Shown here: piece after piece, positions 1-5,129 of the stretch
Layout: every line of letters begins with the position of its first letter
Position numbering within the stretch: position 1 is the stretch's first letter
Assembly: GCA_036584525.1 (NCBI GenBank)
Contig: JAZHDG010000037.1
Coordinates: forward strand, 1 to 5,129
DNA: 5,129 nt
DNA from: UBA6181 sp016934015
GTDB taxonomy: Bacteria; Bacillota_I; Bacilli_A; Acholeplasmatales; Acholeplasmataceae
Reading direction: 5' to 3'
Program-made: the position numbers and the translations under genes
Notes under the pieces: model-generated
The model's database searches: none
What the model saw: the letters and a program-made list of their open reading frames with translations, nothing else
What the model was told of the DNA's origin: nothing

Positions 1-641
1 AAAATAATCATTAATCCAAGTTCAACAAATCGAGAAATGAATGTTGCGATTGCAGCCCCTGCAACGCCAAGGGCAGGAAAACCAAATAATCCAAAAATTA
101 ATAAGAAGTTAAGTAATGTATTTGTAATAATTGCAACAATCGATATATATAATAATGGTTTTGTAATACTCATTTCACGGAAAGTATTTGAAATAGCTAC
201 TGATATAACCCAAGGGAATGCACTCCATCTTGCAATGTTTAAATATGACAATCCTTGTTTGATTGTTTCTGGATTACTCGTGAATAATCGTATGAGATTT
301 TCACCAAAAAGTGTGAAGATGATGAGTGCTAAAGTTGCAATCATAGACCCAGTAATCAATTTAAATCGAAATGTTTGTTTTAATTTGTCATGATCTCCTG
401 AACCGAAAAATTGCGAAGTAAAAATACCTGCTCCCCCAAAAGCTCCGAATGTCACTAAAATGACAATAAAATAGAGCTGATTAATGACAGAAACAGCACC
501 AATTGATGACTCTCCAAGTCTTCCAACCATAACGTTATCCACGAGTTGAACAGATGTCGTAATCAGTTGTTGCAAAACAAGTGGTGCAGCCACTTGAAAA
601 AGTGTTTTATAAAATTTTCTATCGCCTATCAATGTTTTCAT
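1..641 (-). CDS. MATE-family multidrug/cation efflux transporter, N-terminal part (runs off left edge)
   Basis: An open frame of 213 codons starts at ATG 641 and leaves the window without a stop, so about half of a usual 440-460 residue MATE protein is present. The translation (MKTLIGDRKFYKTLF...) has the family's N-terminal signature: a first hydrophobic helix with AAPLVLQQL, then LVDNVMVGRLGESSIGAV around residues 33-50. Asp35 matches the membrane acidic residue needed for cation coupling in NorM-type proteins. Further hydrophobic helices lie near residues 53-78, 95-113, 138-156, 163-187 and 190-213. MATE proteins are inner-membrane antiporters that export drugs or metabolites in exchange for Na+ or H+; the substrate cannot be predicted here. 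GAGGT at 646-650 lies 4 bases before the ATG and supports this start. The gene follows the pyk terminator and has its own promoter. The family call is firm; the subfamily is open. Confidence 0.92.
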   Translation of the reverse strand, partial: MKTLIGDRKFYKTLFQVAAPLVLQQLITTSVQLVDNVMVGRLGESSIGAVSVINQLYFIVILVTFGAFGGAGIFTSQFFGSGDHDKLKQTFRFKLITGSMIATLALIIFTLFGENLIRLFTSNPETIKQGLSYLNIARWSAFPWVISVAISNTFREMSITKPLLYISIVAIITNTLLNFLLIFGLFGFPALGVAGAAIATFISRFVELGLMII

Positions 642-652
642 GAATACCTCGC

Positions 653-671
653 ACGTGAAAATTATACATGA
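653..671 (-). repeat. 19-base promoter box, copy 1 (MATE)
   Basis: The minus strand reads TCATGTATAATTTTCACGT and contains the MATE -10 element. It matches the box at 2174-2192 in front of pyk at 17 of 19 positions. Six of these bases are the -10 consensus and would be expected in any promoter; the other matches are not. It could be an operator or chance. Confidence 0.4.
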
Positions 672-690
672 AAGGTATATTGACATGCAA
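661..690 (-). promoter_or_regulatory. Probable promoter of the MATE gene
   Basis: On the minus strand a perfect TATAAT (666 to 661) lies 19 bases before the MATE start codon. An approximate -35 TTGCAT (690 to 685) lies 18 bases further upstream and matches the consensus at only 3 of 6 positions. The leader would be short, about 10-15 bases, with just enough room for the GAGGT ribosome site. The -10 sits in a box also found at the pyk promoter. Confidence 0.6.
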
Positions 691-698
691 TGTAAATG

Positions 699-726
699 AA
701 AAAAAAGACTCTATCTAAATAGAGTC
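699..726 (-). terminator. Rho-independent terminator of pyk
   Basis: On the minus strand GACTCTAT, loop TTAG and ATAGAGTC form a perfect 8-bp hairpin (726 to 707), followed directly by eight T (706 to 699). It begins 10 bases after the pyk stop codon and separates pyk from the MATE gene. There is no matching T-tract on the other strand, so it serves pyk only. Confidence 0.92.
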
Positions 727-736
727 CTAGAAATCA

Positions 737-2155
737 TTAAGGAATATCAATAATTCTGAGTGTATTCGTTGAACCATGTTGCTGTCTCCAACCTGAAGTC
801 ATGATAATGGTATCTCCTGATTTAAACCCAAAATCTTTCGCAACTTCTATGGCTACTTCATCATACAATTCATAATCGGTCACATTATTACGTTTTGCAG
901 CAAACACACCCCAATAGTAAGATAGTTTTGTACAAGTCTCAATGTTGTCGGTAATTGCAATGATTGGAACTGAAGGTCTAAATTTACAAATACGTTTTGC
1001 AGTCCCACCAGTTTCAGTGAATGCAACAATTAATTTGACTTTGTTTAAAGCAAGTGCTGTTTGACTTGCCGCAATCCCAATGGCATCATTCACCGTTTGT
1101 TGGCTGGTTGCAATCGATATCTTCAAACGATCCCCATATGGAATACTATCTTCAATCGCTTTAGCGATGATGTCCATCGTTAAGACTGCTTCAATCGGAT
1201 ACTCTCCTGCAGCTGATTCACCCGATAGCATTATAGCATCTGATCCATCGAGAATCGCATTTGCGACATCAGATGCTTCAGCTCTTGTAGGTCTTGGTGA
1301 ATACATCATAGATTCAAGCATATGTGTAGCTGTAATAACTGGTTTACCCTTTTCATTCGCTAATTTAATCATTTTCTTTTGATAAAGAGGAACGAGCGAT
1401 GTCGAAACTTCAACACCTAAATCACCACGAGCGACCATAATACCATCACTAACATCGATAATTTCTTCGAGGTTATCCATGCCTTCTTGATTTTCTATTT
1501 TAGCAATTAATTCAATATTAGGTTTTCCAACACTCTTTAGAATTTCTCGAACCTGTAGAACGTCTTCTTTTCTTCTCACAAAAGATAGCGCAATCATATC
1601 TACGCCTTTTTCTGCAACAAAAACTATATCATCATAATCCTTTTTAGAAACAAATGGCATCGATAATTTAACATTGGGAACATTCACACCTTTTTTAGTT
1701 TTAATAGTTCCTGAATTATTAACTTCACAATACAAAATATCAGGTGTAGCATTTAAAACGGTTAAACGCATTTTCCCATCATCGATTAGTAAAAAATCAT
1801 TGTCTTTTATATCATCGAATAACTCATCACATGCAATGTGAAATCTTTCCCGATTTCCAATAATTGGCTTCTTCCAAACTTCAACTTTTTCCCCACGAAT
1901 AAATGATGCGACACCATTTTCAAACTCACCCGTGCGAATTTCAGGTCCCTTTGTATCGGCTAAAATACCGATGAAACGGTTCTTTTCTTTTGACACTTTT
2001 CTTAATCTTGTAATACGTCTTAAATGCTCTTCATGATCCGCATGAGAAAAATTGAGCCGTGCGACATTCATGCCAGCATCAATTAATTTCCCAATCATTT
2101 CTTCAGATTCAGAAACGGGTCCTATCGTGCATATTATTTTAGTTTTTCTCTTCAT
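737..2155 (-). CDS. pyk: Pyruvate kinase
   Basis: A 472-residue pyruvate kinase, the cytoplasmic final step of glycolysis: phosphoenolpyruvate + ADP to pyruvate + ATP. Visible in order are KIICTIGP at residues 6-13, the nucleotide/phosphate segment VARLNFSH (31-38, Arg33 and Asn35), DTKGPEIRTG (67-76), a B-domain lid at about 71-166, catalytic IAKIENQEG (217-225: Lys219, metal ligand Glu221), VARGDLG (241-247, Asp245), and the ADP/PEP loop ATHMLESM (276-283) followed by SPRPTRAEASDVANAILDG. The C domain (about 341-472) contains FTETGGTA (379-386), where many relatives bind a sugar-phosphate activator, and ends in GSTNTLRI. The length is that of the standard enzyme; the extra C-terminal PEP-utiliser-like domain of Bacillus pyruvate kinases is absent. 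ATG 2155 is supported by AGGAGGT ending 4 bases upstream. His278 replaces the glutamine usual at that position. It is likely a single-gene transcript with its own promoter and terminator. Confidence 0.98.
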   Translation of the reverse strand: MKRKTKIICTIGPVSESEEMIGKLIDAGMNVARLNFSHADHEEHLRRITRLRKVSKEKNRFIGILADTKGPEIRTGEFENGVASFIRGEKVEVWKKPIIGNRERFHIACDELFDDIKDNDFLLIDDGKMRLTVLNATPDILYCEVNNSGTIKTKKGVNVPNVKLSMPFVSKKDYDDIVFVAEKGVDMIALSFVRRKEDVLQVREILKSVGKPNIELIAKIENQEGMDNLEEIIDVSDGIMVARGDLGVEVSTSLVPLYQKKMIKLANEKGKPVITATHMLESMMYSPRPTRAEASDVANAILDGSDAIMLSGESAAGEYPIEAVLTMDIIAKAIEDSIPYGDRLKISIATSQQTVNDAIGIAASQTALALNKVKLIVAFTETGGTAKRICKFRPSVPIIAITDNIETCTKLSYYWGVFAAKRNNVTDYELYDEVAIEVAKDFGFKSGDTIIMTSGWRQQHGSTNTLRIIDIP

Positions 2156-2173
2156 GTTTACCTCCTAAGCATT

Positions 2174-2192
2174 ACATGAACATTATACATGA
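2174..2192 (-). repeat. 19-base promoter box, copy 2 (pyk)
   Basis: The minus strand reads TCATGTATAATGTTCATGT and covers the pyk -10 and the start of its leader. It matches the MATE box at 653-671 at 17 of 19 positions. Within it CATGTATAATG is followed almost at once by CATGTAATG, an imperfect direct repeat that could be a binding site for a dimeric regulator or nothing more. Confidence 0.4.
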
Positions 2193-2210
2193 CAAAGGGT
2201 TAAAAAAAAA
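2182..2210 (-). promoter_or_regulatory. Probable promoter of pyk, with strong ribosome site downstream
   Basis: A perfect TATAAT (2187 to 2182) lies 26 bases upstream of the pyk ATG. At 17-bp spacing the -35 falls in the T-run TTTTTT (2210 to 2205), a poor match, so the promoter would depend mainly on its -10 or on an activator. The same T-run is the tail of the upstream gene's terminator. AGGAGGT (2166 to 2160) is a near-perfect ribosome site. Confidence 0.6.
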
Positions 2211-2226
2211 GAATCATGTGATTCTT
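2202..2226 (-). terminator. Rho-independent terminator of the GGDEF/HD-GYP gene, overlapping its stop codon
   Basis: On the minus strand AAGAATCACATGATTCTT (2226 to 2209) is a perfect palindrome that folds into a 7-8 bp stem with a small loop, and a nine-T run ends at 2202. The upstream arm encodes the protein's last residues and the TGA stop (2216-2214) starts the downstream arm, so the hairpin lies partly within the coding sequence. The stem is AT-rich, so it may be leaky. Confidence 0.8.
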
Positions 2227-4220
2227 TCTTCTTTAAATAACTCAATAAAAAGTTCAGCAATTTTTGGATCGAATTGAGTACCCGCACATCGTTTAATTTC
2301 TGAAAGTGCCTTTTCATTTGAAAGGGCTTTTCGATATGGACGATCAGACACCATCGCATCAAAAGAATCCGCAATAGTAATGATACGCGCTCTAATAGGT
2401 ATTTCTTCGCCTTTTAGACCTCTTGGATATCCTTTTCCATCATAGCGCTCATGATGGTATAAAATGTCTTCAGCAATGGAAATATACTCTGGGCTAGAAG
2501 ATAATATACGATACCCAATTTCGGGATGACGTTTAATAGATTCCCACTCATTATCATTTAACTTCCCAGGCTTGTTTAAGATTTGATCATCAATCGCGAT
2601 CTTACCAATATCATGGAGAACACTAATCGCTTTTAACATGTTTAATTCATTGGATTGCATCCCTAATTTTTCACCGATAGATAAACAAATGTTGGATACT
2701 CGATCGGAATGTTCTTTTTCTCTTGGATTTTTTTCATACAGTGTTTGGAGAATTGTTCGAATAGTTTCATTGCGTTGTGAAGTAACCTCAAACAATTTAT
2801 GAGCATACATATCATCTTCAGCTTCTTTTAAAATTAAATTAATGTCTTCATTCTCTATTTTTGTTGCTATACCATATGAAACAGTAACATTCATTCCATT
2901 GATTAATCGCTTTTGGAGTCTAATTTTAACGGTATCTAATAAGCTTTGAGCTTTTTCTTTTGGAGTATTCGGTAATAAAATCGCGAATTCATCGCCACCA
3001 ATTCTAGAAATTCTTTGATCACGATGAAAGACATGTAATAACTCTTCAGAAACTGTAATGATTAACTCGTCCCCTGCATCATGCCCAAATGCATCATTCA
3101 TAATTTTTAATCCGTTAATATCTGCGAATACAATCGTTAATGGATAATATTTTTCATTGTCAAGACGGGCTAGTTCTTCTTGATAATAACGGCGATTATA
3201 AAGATTTGTCAATGAATCTCTATAAGACAAGTGAAGGATTGATTGTTCATGCGTATGACGTTCAGTGACATCCTCAGAAAATATAGCGACACCAATAATT
3301 TGATCATTTTTATCTTTAATCGGAGTATAATGTTCTTCTAAATATTTGTCCTTGGTGACTTCTACCTCAACAATAGTTTTCATTACCTTACCAGTTAAAG
3401 CCGTTTTAACTAATTCTTCAATACGATTGCGCATTTTATCATTATGGATATACTCTAAGTAGTTTTCACCAACATTGACATGTTCATCATAAAATCTTAG
3501 CATTTGATCACGATGAAATTGGTTCATCGATAAATACTTGTAGTTTTTATCAATGGCAAATATTTCCATCGTTGATGTTGAATCAATACTTGCTTGTAAT
3601 AATGTTTGTTGAATTGATATAATCCCTTGTTGGTCAAGTCGTTCTTTTTGATGATGAATAACAACGGAGATAAACATGGTAACTAAAGGAAATAAAACTA
3701 AGTAGGGTATCAGTGTACTTTTAATTACGGTAAAAGCCAATGGCCATGGAATGGTTAAAAAACAGAGCATCGTTCCAACATGTGCGATAAAACCTAGTGT
3801 TAAATATTCGGTATAAACACCCAAATTAGGGATTAATTTTCTGATATGTTTCCAAGATAATCCAATAGAACCAGAGACAATGATTGTCAGTACTCCAGAA
3901 TATACGCCAGAACCTCCAACACTAATTCGATATGCAATCGGAACGATTGCTGCAATGAGTGTTGGTATTAAACCAAAAAAAGCGCCCGAAATAGCCATCA
4001 TGACGCTTCTTGCATCAAAAAATAAACCCATTTCAAGTTGCCAAGGATTTCGCATCAATAAATAAGTAAACATCCCAAGGGCTGCACCAGTAATAATTTT
4101 TATCCAAATATTTCGGTTTTCACTGTAACGCAGCGTTGTATAGATAAAGATAGTAGAAAATAAAAGAAAAAGGTTTTGCATGAGATTGAGTGCAATCTCA
4201 AGTATGCTATCGTATGGCAT
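2214..4220 (-). CDS. Membrane-bound GGDEF / HD-GYP cyclic-di-GMP enzyme with LytS-like 5TM sensor and PAS domain
   Basis: Predicted 668-residue signalling protein that could both make cyclic-di-GMP (from two GTP) and degrade it. Residues about 12-190 are hydrophobic helices resembling the 5TMR-LYT region of LytS-type sensors: FFDARSVMMAISGAFFG (67-83) and IAYRISVGGSG (95-105). A PAS-like domain follows (about 210-322), then GGDEF (330-477) with DSLTNLYNRR (335-344), FADINGLK (metal Asp367), ND (375-376) and intact RIGGDEF (GGDEF at 408-412). HD-GYP (about 495-665) has EHSDRV (His504), HDIGKI (536-541), KRHPEIG (His565), HHERYDGKGYP (589-599) and ADSFDAM, so both catalytic sites look complete. 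The RxxD inhibitory site expected five residues before GGDEF reads HRDQ, so product inhibition there is probably lost. ATG 4220 was chosen because GAGGTG lies 6 bases upstream; an in-frame TTG at 4259 lacks a ribosome site and would overlap the likely promoter. The sensed signal is unknown, and which activity dominates cannot be read from sequence. Confidence 0.93.
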   Translation of the reverse strand: MPYDSILEIALNLMQNLFLLFSTIFIYTTLRYSENRNIWIKIITGAALGMFTYLLMRNPWQLEMGLFFDARSVMMAISGAFFGLIPTLIAAIVPIAYRISVGGSGVYSGVLTIIVSGSIGLSWKHIRKLIPNLGVYTEYLTLGFIAHVGTMLCFLTIPWPLAFTVIKSTLIPYLVLFPLVTMFISVVIHHQKERLDQQGIISIQQTLLQASIDSTSTMEIFAIDKNYKYLSMNQFHRDQMLRFYDEHVNVGENYLEYIHNDKMRNRIEELVKTALTGKVMKTIVEVEVTKDKYLEEHYTPIKDKNDQIIGVAIFSEDVTERHTHEQSILHLSYRDSLTNLYNRRYYQEELARLDNEKYYPLTIVFADINGLKIMNDAFGHDAGDELIITVSEELLHVFHRDQRISRIGGDEFAILLPNTPKEKAQSLLDTVKIRLQKRLINGMNVTVSYGIATKIENEDINLILKEAEDDMYAHKLFEVTSQRNETIRTILQTLYEKNPREKEHSDRVSNICLSIGEKLGMQSNELNMLKAISVLHDIGKIAIDDQILNKPGKLNDNEWESIKRHPEIGYRILSSSPEYISIAEDILYHHERYDGKGYPRGLKGEEIPIRARIITIADSFDAMVSDRPYRKALSNEKALSEIKRCAGTQFDPKIAELFIELFKEERIT

Positions 4221-4242
4221 CAAAGTCACCTCATATATTCTA

Positions 4243-4270
4243 ATTCTATCATGAACCAATCATTTCGCAA
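4243..4270 (-). promoter_or_regulatory. Probable extended -10 promoter of the GGDEF/HD-GYP gene
   Basis: On the minus strand TGATAGAAT (4251 to 4243) is an extended -10 (TG-n-TAGAAT, 5 of 6 in the hexamer). TTGCGA (4270 to 4265), matching 4 of 6, lies 16 bases upstream. Transcription would start near 4236, just before the GAGGTG ribosome site (4235 to 4230), which supports translation from ATG 4220 and not from the TTG at 4259. Confidence 0.55.
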
Positions 4271-4282
4271 CTGAAAGATTCG

Positions 4283-4319
4283 TTAAGTATTTAAGTTAAA
4301 AAAAGATATATATACTTAA
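4283..4319 (-). repeat. AT-rich inverted repeat between tRNA-Leu and the GGDEF gene
   Basis: TTAAGTAT at 4283-4290 and its exact complement ATACTTAA at 4312-4319 are separated by 21 bases. A second near-copy, TTAAGTT, at 4291-4297 could pair with the same partner arm instead. No T-run follows the hairpin on the minus strand, so it is not a standard terminator. It could be an operator or only AT-rich chance; no gene lies here. Confidence 0.35.
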
Positions 4320-4331
4320 TTTATTAAAAAA

Positions 4332-4416
4332 TGGTGCGGCTGATGGGATTCGAACCCACACACGATGAAGTACTACCGCCTGAAGATAGTGCGTCTACCA
4401 ATTTCGCCACAGCCGC
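4332..4416 (-). tRNA. tRNA-Leu (anticodon CAG)
   Basis: The acceptor arms GCGGCTG (4416-4410) and CAGCCGC (4342-4336) pair over 7 bp, with discriminator A and an encoded CCA (4334-4332). The D arm is GCG...CGC with GG in the loop. The anticodon stem CTATC/GGTAG (one T-G pair) holds loop TTCAGGC, giving CAG, which reads CUG leucine codons. A 13-base variable arm that can form a 3-bp stem marks it as class II, as expected for leucine. The T arm is GTGGG-TTCGAAT-CCCAT. It starts 10 bases after the Nudix stop codon. The first six bases after CCA are T. Confidence 0.97.
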
Positions 4417-4425
4417 TTAACCATG

Positions 4426-4454
4426 ATTATATCTGATTCATTTGAGCAAGAAAA
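4426..4454 (-). promoter_or_regulatory. Probable tRNA-Leu promoter inside the 3' end of the Nudix gene
   Basis: A perfect TATAAT (4431 to 4426) is built from the last Ile codon and the TAA stop of the Nudix gene. At 17-bp spacing the -35 would be TTTTCT (4454 to 4449), a weak 3 of 6 match. The -10 ends 9 bases before the first tRNA base, so transcription would start at about 4419-4417, leaving almost no 5' leader. Confidence 0.5.
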
Positions 4455-4858
4455 TATTTAACTGCCCAGTCTTGCATCGCAACCTTCATCTGTGCTTGTC
4501 TGATCGGTAACCACTTAAAGTGATGACTAATTTCAGATGATTCTTGGACATGTTCAAGCAATTTTGCTAAATAGTACGACTGATTCATATGAAAATATCC
4601 TAAATCATCAATATTTAAGTAAGCATCTGCTGAGCAAATAAAATTTATAATTTCTAAATGATATCCTGTTTCTTCTAAACACTCTCTTTTGATGCAATCC
4701 TCATTTGATTCTCCTAAAAGTTTTTCTCCACCAACAAGAAATAAACCTTTATCTGATTCAATAATTCCAATTTTGTCTTGATTAATGATGATTGCATAGG
4801 CACCATATCGGTTTTTGTACTCAATATAATCATTTTTAATTCCGAATGTTTTTTTCAT
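4427..4858 (-). CDS. Nudix hydrolase (MutT-like)
   Basis: A 143-residue single-domain Nudix protein. Members cleave nucleoside diphosphates linked to another group, releasing a phosphorylated product, and need Mg2+ or Mn2+. The Nudix box spans residues 44-66 and fits G-x5-E-x7-REUxEExGU: G44, E50, then RECLEETGY at 58-66, with a Cys in the first hydrophobic slot. The metal-binding glutamates E59, E62 and E63 are present. Before it, GAYAIIINQDKIGIIES (residues 19-35) forms the first strands; the C-terminus has the usual H-x-F-x-W segment (HHFKWLPI, 112-119). Substrate is not predictable: nucleotide clean-up, a dinucleotide or a sugar nucleotide are all possible. ATG 4858 is preferred over the adjacent in-frame TTG at 4861 because the weak ribosome site AAGAGAG is better spaced from it. 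The gene lies between tRNA genes and shares its end with the tRNA-Leu promoter. Confidence 0.9.
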   Translation of the reverse strand: MKKTFGIKNDYIEYKNRYGAYAIIINQDKIGIIESDKGLFLVGGEKLLGESNEDCIKRECLEETGYHLEIINFICSADAYLNIDDLGYFHMNQSYYLAKLLEHVQESSEISHHFKWLPIRQAQMKVAMQDWAVKYFLAQMNQI

Positions 4859-4893
4859 CAATACACTCTCTTTTGAATGTTCTATCTAATTAA

Positions 4894-4902
4894 AATATAG
4901 CA
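4894..4902 (-). promoter_or_regulatory. Probable extended -10 promoter of the Nudix gene
   Basis: The minus strand reads TGCTATATT (4902 to 4894), an extended -10 (TG-n-TATATT) about 35 bases before the start codon. No good -35 is visible; TTCATA at 15-bp spacing is the best. It lies downstream of the tRNA terminator, consistent with separate transcription. Confidence 0.45.
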
Positions 4903-4950
4903 TAAATGATGAGTTATGAATCAGCTATTGTTTTTTAGTATGTATTAAAT

Positions 4951-4980
4951 AAAAAAACTCTAATCATACGATTAAAGTTT
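4951..4980 (-). terminator. Rho-independent terminator of the tRNA-Pro/tRNA-Gly unit
   Basis: On the minus strand AAACTTTAATC, loop GTAT and GATTAGAGTTT form an 11-bp stem with one G-T pair (4980 to 4955). It runs into a seven-T tract (4957 to 4951) that overlaps the stem end. It begins 13 bases after the tRNA-Gly CCA end. Confidence 0.88.
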
Positions 4981-4993
4981 GTAGTTATAATCT

Positions 4994-5067
4994 TGGAGCG
5001 GGTGATGGGAATCGAACCCACGTCAACAGCTTGGAAGGCTGTGGTTCTACCATTTAACTACACCCGC
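4994..5067 (-). tRNA. tRNA-Gly (anticodon TCC)
   Basis: The acceptor GCGGGTG (5067-5061) pairs with CACCCGC (5004-4998). The discriminator is T, as is usual for bacterial tRNA-Gly, and CCA is encoded at 4996-4994. The anticodon stem ACAGC/GCTGT holds loop CTTCCAA, giving TCC, which reads GGA and GGG glycine codons. The T arm is GTGGG-TTCGATT-CCCAT. All arms are intact at 74 bases. It lies 7 bases after tRNA-Pro, so the two must be processed from one transcript. Confidence 0.97.
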
Positions 5068-5074
5068 AATAAGA

Positions 5075-5129
5075 TGGTCGGGAAGACAGGATTTGAACCT
5101 GCGACCTCCTGGTCCCAAACCAGGCGCTC
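5075..5129 (-). tRNA. tRNA-Pro (anticodon TGG), 5' end cut by window edge
   Basis: The visible part holds the anticodon stem CCTGG/CCAGG with loop TTTGGGA (anticodon TGG), the T arm GCAGG-TTCAAAT-CCTGT, the 3' acceptor CTTCCCG, discriminator A and an encoded CCA (5077-5075). The D arm and 5' acceptor lie beyond the right edge, so further tRNA genes may precede it. It is the upstream member of the tRNA-Pro/tRNA-Gly unit. Confidence 0.95.

Noticed and set aside
37..393. Plus-strand open frame of 118 codons
   Set aside because: It lies opposite the MATE coding frame, which has clear family motifs; the plus-strand translation resembles no protein and is a shadow.
680..708. Plus-strand TTGACA at 680-685 as a promoter facing pyk
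   Set aside because: There is no -10 at usable spacing and no plus-strand gene downstream.
1080..1382. Plus-strand open frame of 100 codons
   Set aside because: It is entirely antisense to the most conserved part of pyk and has no ribosome site.
2183..2374. Minus-strand open frame of 63 codons overlapping the end of the GGDEF/HD-GYP gene
   Set aside because: It is an alternative frame of the HD-GYP coding end that runs through the terminator and into the pyk promoter.
3880..4065. Plus-strand open frame of 61 codons
   Set aside because: It is antisense to the membrane region of the GGDEF/HD-GYP protein, with no start signal.
4221..4259. Longer GGDEF/HD-GYP form starting at TTG 4259
   Set aside because: It uses a rare start codon, has no ribosome site, and its first codons overlap the likely promoter; ATG 4220 has GAGGTG at proper spacing.
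1..5129. CRISPR array, insertion sequence, prophage or defence island
   Set aside because: No regularly spaced repeats, transposase, integrase or defence-gene motifs were seen on either strand; the genes are ordinary chromosomal ones.

Overview
The window is AT-rich DNA carrying protein genes and tRNA genes, all read from the minus strand. Gram-positive style ribosome binding sites, compact rho-independent terminators, CCA-encoding tRNA genes and TGG tryptophan codons suggest a low-GC Firmicute. The codon use and TGA stop argue against a TGA=Trp mollicute code. An Erysipelotrichia-like relative is a guess; no marker here settles the genus.

Reading in the direction of transcription, from the right edge leftward: a tRNA-Pro(UGG), cut by the window edge, and a tRNA-Gly(UCC) seven bases later form one unit ending in a clear terminator (4951-4980). 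Next is a small Nudix hydrolase gene (4427-4858). A tRNA-Leu(CAG) starts only 10 bases after its stop codon and appears to use a promoter buried in the end of the Nudix gene. After an AT-rich spacer comes a 668-residue membrane protein with a LytS-like 5TM region, a PAS domain, a GGDEF domain and an HD-GYP domain, a predicted bifunctional cyclic-di-GMP enzyme (2214-4220). Its terminator starts inside its own last codons and runs into the promoter of pyruvate kinase, pyk (737-2155). Pyk has its own terminator, followed by the promoter and the first 213 codons of a MATE-family efflux transporter that runs off the left edge.

The protein genes do not form one pathway. Pyk is core glycolysis, the GGDEF/HD-GYP protein is signalling, the MATE protein is export and the Nudix enzyme is probably nucleotide housekeeping. 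Each appears to have its own promoter. The interest lies in how tightly genes and signals overlap, and in a 19-base box (17 matches) shared by the pyk and MATE promoters. I found no CRISPR, insertion sequence, phage or defence locus, and nothing that looks like a new multi-gene system.
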